Positions 55,870 through 64,000 of a stretch of 64,000 nucleotides of DNA are shown here, piece by piece. Source of the DNA: Aplidium turbinatum (taxonomy: Eukaryota; Chordata; Ascidiacea; Aplousobranchia; Polyclinidae); NCBI GenBank assembly GCA_918807975.1, contig OU964925.1, positions 2,146,798 through 2,210,797 on the forward strand, read 5' to 3'. The stretch's first letter is position 1. Each line of letters opens with the position of its first letter. The position numbers and the translations under genes are program-made. The notes under the pieces were generated by a model that worked only from the letters and a program-made list of their open reading frames with translations, searched no databases and was not told the origin of the DNA.

Positions 55870-56525
55870 GAAGTGTTCTATAACTGCAGACAGTGCCCAT
55901 CGTTTCGGCCTTCCAGCCTCCTCAGTACAGTAGGTACTATGGTGCGGCTGGTGCCTCATGATTTTCAAAACTGGAATCGATTGACCCTTACTTTTTTTTG
56001 GTGGGGAAGTTAGGGGTATAAAACAATCTGTTAAAATTTCAGGAAAAATAAACTATGTTTACAGGGTTCGATCTTAGCGGTTCGATCTTAGTCAATGGTT
56101 AGTGAAAATTTGCGCGGACTAGTAGAAATGTTGCAGTACTAGTCCGATTGGCTAGTGAAAATATTCGCCGGTGAAAAGTTTTGGTTTACAAAATGGCGAT
56201 TGGCGACGTCACTCTCACTCTGAAATACTGCAGAAATTTGCTTGCCAGAGGCGAAGTTGCACAAAGAAGGCTGCAAAGTCAGTCAACTGAGCACGTGACT
56301 ACTTTTTTCTCGCATTTTCACTAGACACGTCACGTGGTAGGATAGTAGTGAGCACGCCAGGTCGGCTGTCGCCAGCACGAAGCCAGCAAGCAGCAGTTAG
56401 CAAAATTAGGCAGTGGCTATTTGACCGGCGCCGGTCTTTGAATCTGAAACACTATTTGACCGGTCATGACGTCACTACACAGTCACTTTTTTCTTTTTCT
56501 CTTTCAAAGCAAAAGACGAGAAGCA
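55870..56525. other. No recognised feature
   Basis: No frame or repeat recognised. 'gcgccgg' and 'gcgtaa'-type words occur without clear structure. Confidence 0.35.
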
Positions 56526-56529
56526 CATA

Positions 56530-56797
56530 CAGGCCCGGATTTAGGGGGGGGCAGAGGGGGCAGTTGCCCCGGGCCCCCCGACTTTTGAAGGGCCCCCCTA
56601 TGTGGAAAAAAATGTGATTTTGTGTTATTTTTTCCCTTTTGGTCTTTAAAGTTTCTGCAAAATGCTGCGCAGTACTGGACTGATGCTACTGTAAACGTAG
56701 AGATGGTTTTTCGCGCCGTAGGCGCGAAAAATTTTTTTGCACGGGAGCCCCCGATCTAAAAATGCCCCGGGCCCCCCATCAGCTAAATCCGGCCCTG
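56530..56797. mobile_element. hAT MITE (268 bp) with perfect target duplication
   Basis: Ends 'caggcccggatttag' and 'ctaaatccggccctg' with the 8-bp duplication 'agcacata' (56522-56529 and 56798-56805). It is the same family as 51249-51513, containing 'cgcgccgtaggcgcg' and G/C homopolymer runs just inside the ends. Confidence 0.95.
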
Positions 56798-56837
56798 AGC
56801 ACATATAATTTCTAAATCCAACCATCTCACTCAACTC

Positions 56838-56912
56838 GTAACGTGGCGCATGCGATACGTCGCCGCCTCCGACTCTAGAGGGACTGAGTTCGATACTACC
56901 CGGAAGCGTTCT
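56838..56912 (+). repeat. tRNA-like sequence followed by T-rich tract
   Basis: 'gtggcgcatgcgatacgtcg' (A-box-like) and 'ctgagttcgatactacccgg' (B-box-like) at tRNA spacing, followed by a long T-rich stretch that would end polymerase III transcription. The acceptor stem is imperfect, so a tRNA pseudogene or SINE head is likelier than a working tRNA. Confidence 0.5.
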
Positions 56913-57589
56913 TTTTTTTTTATTTATTTTTTTTTAACTAAATTTTGACACGAAGTGCATTTTTTAGTCAGTTTTAATTATTTTTTATGTCTTTTCAAAT
57001 GTGAGTAATAAAGGGTGCAAGTATAGAATCCGCCACCCTAGTCAACATGACGTCACAAAACGGACGCAACTACTACAAAAGGGGTGAAAAAAAGGATGCT
57101 GAAAAGCGGCGGAATGAAGGTGATAAAGCGGATAGTTCAGGCCCTTAGGGGCAAAAATGAGCATCTTTAGGCTAAACGTGTTACACGTTGTTTTTTTGCA
57201 TTTTTTTGTAGCTGATGAATCTAACTTCAATTTTAGTGGGTGCCGCAACTTTTTGGGTCCCGTGATCACCCCCAAATCGGGGATTCCCCCCAAGTCAATT
57301 TTGAGCTCTTTTCACGGCATTTTTATGCAATTAGATACGTTATTTTTTTACATTTGGACTGACTGCCACTACAAAATACACGAGATAAAAATCGCACAAA
57401 ATTATGTTATTAATGACGTCATTGTGACGTCATGTATTAATTTTTTGCTTGTTTTTTTCTTATTGTAGTCGCTTGTTTGTTGTTGGTGTTACTTTTTTGG
57501 TTACAATAAGTTACCAATGGTTTTTCCACTGATTTGATTAGTATTGAGTGTCAGTACTAACATATTCAAAATCTTAAGGAATCCAACTT

Positions 57590-58690
57590 CCGGAAAGTGG
57601 TTATTTTCAAGATGGCCGCTAAACCATTGAACAAAACAGTAAATTGACCATAACTCGGCCATCATATGACCAAAACATGTAGTTTTGGTGTCTGTATCTA
57701 GGTTTTTATACCCTGTGAAGTCAATGAGACTATTCTCAGAATTGTTGAATTATCTGATAGCCTATAAATTCAATATGGCCATCCAAGATGGCCGCCAAAC
57801 CATTAAAATAACAGTAAATTGACCATAACTAGGTCATCATATGACCAAAACATGTAGTTTTGGTGTCTATATCTAGGTTTTTATACCCTGTAAAGTCAAT
57901 GAAACCATTCTCAGAATTGTTAAATCATCTGATGGCCTATAAATTCAACATGGCAATCCAAGATGGCCGCCAAACCATTAAAATAACATAGTAAATTGAC
58001 CATAACTAGGTCATCGTATCACCAAAACATGTAGTTTTGGTGTCTATATCTAGGTTATTATACCCTGTGAAGTCAATGAGACTATTCTCAGAATTGTTGA
58101 ATTATCTGATAGCCTATAAATTCAATATGGCCATCCAAGATGGCCGCCAAACCATTAAAATAATAGTAAATTGACCATAACTAGGTCATCCTATGACCAA
58201 AACATGTAGTTTTGGTGTCTATATCTAGGTTTTTATACCCTGTAAAGTCAATGAAACCATTCTCAGAATTGTTAATTCATCTGATAGCCTATAAATTCAA
58301 TATGGCAATCCAAGATGGCCGCTAAACCATTAAAATAACATAGTAAATTGAACATAACTAGGTCATCATATGACCAAAACATGTAGTTTTGATGTCTATA
58401 TCTAGGTTTGTATACCCTGTGAAGTCAATGAGACCATTGTCAGAATTGTTGAATTATCTGATAGCCTATAAATTCAATATGGCAAACCAAGATGGCTGCC
58501 AAACCATTAAAATGACAGTAAATTGACCATAACTAGGTTATCATATGACCAAAACGTGTAGTTTTGGTGTCTATATCTAGGTTTTTATACCTTGTGAAGT
58601 CAATGAGACCATTCTCAGAATTGTTAAATTATCTGATAGCCTATAAATTCAATATGGCAATCCAAGATGGCTGCCAAAACAATTAAAAAT
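57590..58690. repeat. 176-bp satellite, about six units in dimers
   Basis: Units starting at 'gaccataactaggtcatcat' lie at 57646, 57821, 57998, 58173, 58350 and 58525, so spacings alternate 175 and 177 bp. The alternation carries variant pairs ('gtgaagtcaatgagac' against 'gtaaagtcaatgaaac', 'aacagtaaatt' against 'aacatagtaaatt'), a two-unit higher-order structure. Each unit includes the self-complementary word 'catgtagttttggtgtctat' region and 'aagatggccgccaaaccatt'. It has no coding content. Confidence 0.92.
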
Positions 58691-58866
58691 GTACAATAAC
58701 AATGTATTGTTTATTAATAAACCCGGTAAATTTCTATATGTATTTGGGTTAACTGAGCAGGCATAAAGAGGTCATACGATGTGGTCATGTAGACTCTTGA
58801 CATAATCAGCGTAAAGAAAGCAAATGGATCAAGTATTACTAATGCTCATCGCTGTGACTCTCGATG

Positions 58867-60140
58867 TCATCGTCTGTAATTATGTGACTGCTGTATGGAC
58901 ACATGAACCAGTTTGGCATGGTCCACATCCAGCATGGTATGGTAGCACATATCTCCGGCAACTACAGTGAGGTGAACACGATTCGCAATTGCAGTGATCA
59001 CTTTCAGTAGGTTGTCCGGGGCAGCTTTCATGTTCGTCATGATTGGAACCATCTGATTATTGTCTACTTTCCATCCCCAGTCTAGAGCATCCATACCATC
59101 GTCAGTAGCCTACCCATCCTGACCATAATCTGGTAGTAAACTCTGAGGCAGTGGAATTTGGTAAAGGATGATGTAGGTGGCAAGCGTTCAGGGTGAACAA
59201 AGGATTTGGCTGTTTTAATTTTCTTGACCAATGTATTGTATCGCTGTGTTTCTAGGTTACTACTGCCATCGTTGCCAAACATAACGGTCATAGCTTTGTT
59301 TCCAAGATCCTTAATGATGTGGTCTGTCTGATTTGGGAGAATAAAGCAATTTGCACATTCTTTGATTATTGGTTGACTTTTCACTAGTTTCTGGAAAGCG
59401 TCTTCTTCCCGATACCAAATATCCTTGACGTTGAATCACAACCGGTGAATGCATGAATGAAGAGGAGCTGTAAGCATAATTATGTCTGGTCCGATGATTG
59501 CTTTAAGTTTGTTGATGTCGTGTATTTTGGTTGCGTAAGCCTTTTCGGAGTGTAAGTAGAGGTCTTTAATGTCTGGGTCAGTGTCAGCATAGCGTAGTAT
59601 CAATATTAAAAGGTCCGTGTCTTCACCAATTAAAGCCGTACTATGTCGATGAGGGCTGTCCATCTGCCGTCTTGACGATGTCAATATCTGCATCACCTGG
59701 AGCATTCATCACATTGCAGCTTCTATTCCTCAGTTGAGCAGAAATTAATCCTTCCTTGTTGGAAGCTCGAGGCAAGAACTGCTCCTTCTTTCCAATGAAC
59801 TGGGTGTCTACAGTAAAGTGAACAACCGGGTGGACGTTCATGCCGCGTCTTTGATGGGTATTGTCTTTGATAGACGGACCACCATATCCATCAAAGACCA
59901 CCGTTGCTAAGCGATAATGACGAATGGTAAAATCTGCATACGACTGTGCAATAGACCCATAACTGTCTCCAGTTTCCATGGCACTCGATGCAACAAGAAC
60001 CCTCCATCAAGGAATGTAGTGATCGGTTTTCGAGGCAGATTCTTTCACTACTTCATAATCGGCTGACATCACACTGCTGGCATGTTCTGTGATGGCAGTA
60101 GCTATCTGAGGCTTATCTTCTGCAAGAAACAGGGTCTGGA
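58867..60140 (-). pseudogene. FEN/PIN-nuclease-like transposon protein, broken copy
   Basis: Minus-strand blocks run from the 5' side (right). They are SADYEVVKESASKTDHYIP, METGDSYGSIAQSYADFTIR, TVVFDGYGGPSIKDNTHQRR, NAPGDADIDIVKTADGQPSS and TLIGEDTDLLILILRYADTD. Then come VKKIKTAKSFVHPERLPPTS and MDALDWGWKVDNNQMVPIMT, and a Cys-rich tail in an adjacent frame. The Asp-bearing 'FDG', 'GDAD' and 'EDTDLL' motifs follow the order of FEN1/XPG-type nucleases, where acidic residues bind metal. I know the family as multi-copy in cnidarian and other invertebrate genomes, usually without assigned function. Several breaks are present, so it is not expected to be active. Confidence 0.65.
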
Positions 60141-60146
60141 TGTTAC

Positions 60147-61110
60147 GTGGCTGTCACAAGTAATACTCGTCTTCCTCTCAACTGGTCTGAGTTTTTGGGA
60201 AATGACAGCAACAAAACTGCGTTATATCAACTGGTTCAACAAGCTGTGATAACTTCAGTCGATCCAAACTTGTTTACGATTGTTGTAACATCATTAGATA
60301 CAGCTCTTAACAATCAAACATTGGACATGTCTGATGTTTCCCCATGTGATCACGAAGAGGCAGACACCCGTATGTTTCTCCATGTGAAACATGGAAAATC
60401 CGATGCCATAGTCAAAACAGTAGATACTGATGTGGTAATTATTGCAATTTCGTGTTTTGACAAGTTAGAAATCTGTAAACTATGGGTTGAATTTGGAGTT
60501 GGAGGAAAAACTCGCTTCATTCCAATCCATGATATTGTTTCATCTTCACCTCAATCTCAGATGATTTGCGCTTCTTTACCTTTGTTTTATGCTATCACAA
60601 TCTGTGATACTGTTTCGTCTTCGGAAAAAAAGGCTTGGGATTGTTGGATGCTTAATCTTACCGCAATGTGTGGCTTATTTAACTCTCTGAATTTCTCAAG
60701 CTCACCTAGTTCTATAAATGACATACAAAAGTATGTCATAGCTCTTTATGGCAATAGTCCTACTATCACGGATGTAGACGAATGCCGTTATATGATGTTT
60801 ACCAATGGTTGCACTATTGAAAAGCTGCCACCAACGTCAGCTGCTTTGATGCAACATACACGCAGAGCGATACATCAAGCTGAAATACGGACATCAAGCT
60901 GAAATACGGAAATCAAGCCTCGTAAATGTTCAGCAACTACCTTCTCCTTTAGCTTGGGGTTGGAAACATAATGATGCAAATCAGCTTGTTCCGTTTTGTC
61001 AGTCTACTTGTGGCTCTCGATGTCCCTGTAAGAAAAAATCCATAAAATGCACAAGTCTTTGTTCATGCGAGTACGAAACATGCAATTCGACCACAAAATA
61101 TCCAATCCTC
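60147..61110 (+). pseudogene. FEN/PIN-nuclease-like protein, second family member, N-truncated
   Basis: The plus-strand frame 60147-60902 reads PLNWSEFLGNDSNKTALYQL, CDHEEADTRMFLHVKHGKSD, IVKTVDTDVVIIAISCFDKL, LWVEFGVGGKTRFIPIHDIV, ICDTVSS and IEKLPPTSAALMQHTRRAIH. The tail continues to about 61110 as SPLAWGWKHNDANQLVPFCQ and C-x-C repeats. The acidic EADTR and DTDV motifs correspond to 'GDAD' and 'EDTDLL' in the minus-strand relative, and both end in LPPT...WGWK...Cys-rich. The N-terminal third (with the FDG motif) is missing: the frame starts exactly where the minus-strand ORF begins, head to head. Related but clearly different subfamilies meet at about 60145. Confidence 0.68.
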
Positions 61111-61209
61111 TCTGATGTTTCATCTTCAATCCACATTTACGTTTCATCTCCAATCCACAATCATCATTCAAGAAATGCTTTTGACTTTCTAAACTCTATC
61201 TTGTAACTT

Positions 61210-61880
61210 GAAAAAACTTGTCGTACACGATTTTTTTTAATATCAAATTACGTATGGTAGGAATTTAACATCGAAAACCGCTAGTTTTTTCATCTTGAAT
61301 TAACAGTGTTAAGACTCTGACATTGCATCATCTGGGGTCGTGTATTAATTGCATTTGTAGATCATAATTAGGGCTACATAATTATTTTAAATTTTAAAGT
61401 GGCATGACCAAAAGGGAAATTCACCCCTGGTAGCTGCTCTTCTGGTTATTCCCTTGATGACGTCGTTATTGCGTCATACTGTACTGGAATTATTGTTATT
61501 GCTTGCAATTGTAAAATTTTAAGCATTTGCAAAACTAATAATGAGAGTATTTGATCGCTTTTTTCGGAATAAACTTACCTTTGGTTCCTGAATTTGAAGT
61601 TGTTTAGTTTTAATAATGTAATGATGACGTCATAAAAGACGCAATCATGACGAAACTACTTTTAGGAATTGTGAAATGGTTTTAGTAACCGGTACTCCAA
61701 CTAAAACCAACAGCAAACGACCAAAATAGGTTAAAAAAGCAAAAAAAAATATTTGATGACGTCACAATGATGTCATCAATTAAATTATTTTGTGTTTATT
61801 TTGTCTCACTTATTAGTATGTGCTTTTTAAGTTAAAATATACAAAAATCGAATATGTAATTGCACAAAAATGACGTAAAA
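61210..61880. other. AT-rich inner part of the right inverted repeat
   Basis: Non-coding sequence leading into the right long inverted repeat, including 'gatgacgtcacaatgatgtc', which pairs with 'gacgtcattgtgacgtcatg' on the left side. No gene is seen. Confidence 0.5.
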
Positions 61881-62249
61881 AGAGCTGAAACGTGATTTCT
61901 GGGGAAATCCCCGATTTGGGGGTGATCACGTGACCCAAAAAGTTGCGGCACCCACTAAAATCAAAGTTGGGTTGATCAACTGCAAAAATATGCAAAAAAA
62001 CAACGTGTAACACGTTTAGCCTAAAGATTCCCCTAAGGACCTGAACTAGGAATGAATATGGATTTTTTAACAATTTTACTGTGTTTTTACAATAAAAACA
62101 TTAAACCAACGTCGAGTGTTGAATATAACTACCTAGAATGACATAAAATTTACCAAATTGCATCAATTCAGCTAAAAATTTACCCAATTAAACTTTAAAA
62201 ATAAAAATATAAAACGTATGCAACTAAATGTGTTGTAGCTATCTAAGTT

Positions 62250-64000
62250 CAGCTCGCATTTTAATTTTTACAATAAAAGTACCAATCTAACGCAACTGCA
62301 AAGAGTATGTCTTGCTTTATGCACCTGGAAAGTTTCAGGTTTATATCTTATCTACAAAACGGGCAATCGTCGTTCAAACGTAGCCGCTCGGCGACACTTT
62401 TTTCCAATGCATTGTAAAGGCGAATCGATCCTTATTCAGTATAAGCCACCCCCTGTTTGCTGTGATCGGTAAATAGTGCTTCCACTAAACTTGCTGTAGT
62501 TTTCTCGTTTCTGCTCGGATTTTAACAATTTTGCCATCGTTGGAAAGCACGATCATAAATCTACACGAATCAATTAAACAGTAGCACAAAATAGGTACTA
62601 GCTTTATCTTGTAATAACTTAAACTTCACCAACTTGTAATGATTCTCAGCAATTTAATTTTTGCAATAAAATCATTAAATCTTTTCAAACTAAAAGAATA
62701 TGTCTTGCTTTATGCACATGAAAACTTTCAGAATTATATCTTTTTCACAAAACTGGCAATCGTTGTTCAAACGTAGCCGCATTTTAATTTTTACAATAAA
62801 AGTACCAATCTTACGCAACTGCAAAGAGTATGTCTTGCTTTATGCACCTGGAAAGTTTCAGGTTTATATCTTATCTACAAAACGGGCAATCGTCGTTCAA
62901 ACGTAGCCGCTCGGCGACACTTTTTTCCAATGCATTGTAAAGGCAAATCGATCCTTATTCAGTATAGGCTACGCCACCCCCTGTTTGCAGTGATCGGTAA
63001 ATAGTGCTTCCACTAAACTTGCTGTAGTTTTCTTGTTTCTGCTCGGATTTGAACAATTTTGCCATCGTTGGAAAGCACAATCATACATCTACCGGCAACA
63101 ATTGGCTACAAATCGAAAACAAGTACTATCTTTATCTTGTAATAACTTAAACTTCACCAATTTGTACCGATTCTCAGCAATTTAATTTTTACAATAAAAT
63201 TATTAATCCTTTACAAATTGAAAGAGTATGTCTTGGTTTATTCACCTAAAAAGTTTCAGGTTCATATCTTATCTACCAAACGAGCAATCGTCGTTCAAAC
63301 TTAACCGCCCAGCAAAGCTTTTTTTCAATGCATTGTAAAGGCGAATCGATCCTTATTCAGTATACGCCACCCCATGTTTGCTGTGATCGGTAAATAGGCT
63401 AGTGCTTCCACTAAACTTGCTGTAGTTTTCTCGTTTCTGCTCGGATTTTAACAATTTTGCCATCGTTGGAAAGTACAATTATATATCTACCCGAATCAAT
63501 TAAATGCAAGCACAAATTAAGCACCAGATTTATCTTGTGATAACTTAAACTTCACCAAATTGTAACGATTCTCAGCAATTTAATTTTCACAAGAAAATCA
63601 TTAATCCTTTACAAATTGAAAGAGCATGTCTTGCTTTATTCACCTGAAAAGTTTCAGGTTTATATCTCATCTACCAAACGAGCGATCGTCGTTCAAACTT
63701 AACCGCCCAGCGAAGCTTTTTTCAATGCATTGTAAAGGCGAATCGATCCTTATTCAGTATACGCCACCCCCTGTTTGCTGTGATCGGTAAATAGTGCTTC
63801 AACTAAACTTGCTGTTGTTTTCGTGTTTCCGCTCGGATTTTAACAATTTTGCCATCGTTGGAAAGCACAATCATACATCTACCCGAATCAATTGGCTAAA
63901 AATCCAAAACAAGTACTATCTTTATCTTGTAATGACTTAAACTTCACCAACTTGTACCGATTCTCAGCAATTTAATTTTTACAACAAAATCATTAATCCT
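62250..64000. repeat. About 398-bp satellite running off the window
   Basis: The word 'tgtcttgctttat' (and variants) recurs at 62308, 62701, 62831, 63229 and 63627. Spacings are 393, 130, 398 and 398 bp, so the unit is about 398 bp and one unit has lost about 265 bp between 'gtagccg' and 'cattttaattttt'. Landmarks 'gcgaatcgatccttattcag', 'gctgtgatcggtaaatagtg' and 'ttgccatcgttggaaag' appear once per unit. The array is still in progress at the last base. It has no coding capacity. Confidence 0.92.

Larger units (their letters stand above)
57134..62047. mobile_element. Large inverted-repeat element (about 4.9 kb)
   Basis: The left end from 'agttcaggcccttagg' and the right end to 'cctaaggacctgaact' are inverted copies. 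Similarity continues inward through 'gtgttacacgttgttttttt', 'gtgggtgccgcaactttttg', 'gatcacccccaaatcgggga' and on to 'gacgtcattgtgacgtca', over 300 bp on each side. Inside are a 176-bp satellite block (57590-58690) and two divergently arranged ORFs of one nuclease-like family (58867-60140 minus, 60147-61110 plus). The exact target duplication is uncertain ('ta' is possible). Long inverted repeats plus a FEN/XPG-like ORF recall large DNA transposons such as Academ, but no transposase domain is recognised. Confidence 0.72.

Overview
The window looks like AT-rich genomic DNA from an invertebrate animal. The evidence is a spliced gene with GT-AG introns, animal-type carbohydrate sulfotransferase sequence, a U6 snRNA retrocopy, tRNA-derived SINEs, LINEs and many hAT elements. 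The recurrent 'tagcctac/gtaggcct' word and the sulfotransferase would suit a marine deuterostome such as a tunicate or echinoderm, but the sequence does not settle this. There is no sign of bacterial operons, CRISPR or a bacterial-style gene layout.

Host genes are few. (1) 1889-2701 (+) encodes a 270-residue basic protein that I do not recognise. (2) 19485-21074 (+) is a carbohydrate sulfotransferase of the HNK-1ST/CHST8-14 type. It has two phase-matched exons (19485-19657 and 20306-21074), and its membrane-anchor exon(s) lie further upstream and were not identified. (3) 23594-23677 (-) is a weak candidate for an isolated exon. Almost everything else is mobile or satellite DNA.

Layout. 1-6 kb: the 270-aa gene, SINEs, and the first copy of a ~0.93 kb repeat (R1) with a 101-aa hydrophobic ORF. 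6-10 kb: an LTR-element leader fossil, then a LINE endonuclease fragment split by a hAT element that itself carries a U6 snRNA retrocopy, then a second copy of the same hAT. 10-16 kb: LINE fragments, SINEs, and a TIR element with an unclassified transposase-like ORF. 16.8-18.7 kb: a 24-bp minisatellite. 18.7-21.3 kb: a hAT MITE and the sulfotransferase gene. 24.5-26.1 kb: a ZBED-type hAT. 29.2-30.1 kb: a fossil ORF of another invertebrate element family. 35-43.7 kb: a LINE, a palindrome, a divergent R1 copy and three consecutive hATs with MITEs inside. 44.6-48.7 kb: a LINE split by another LINE. 48.8-53.06 kb: a second R1 copy with up to four levels of nested transposons (R1 <- hAT <- piggyBac <- hAT MITE). 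53.9-56.9 kb: more hATs, a LINE and SINEs. 57.13-62.05 kb: a ~4.9 kb element with long inverted repeats, a 176-bp dimeric satellite block and two head-to-head, FEN/PIN-nuclease-like ORFs. 62.2 kb to the end: a ~398-bp satellite that runs off the window.

The coding pieces do not form a pathway. The biology here is genome turnover. Exact 8-bp target duplications (hAT), TTAA (piggyBac) and variable-length duplications (LINE, SINE and U6 retroposition) allow a relative order of events to be read directly. Family assignments come from recognised protein motifs and termini read by eye; no database search was run.
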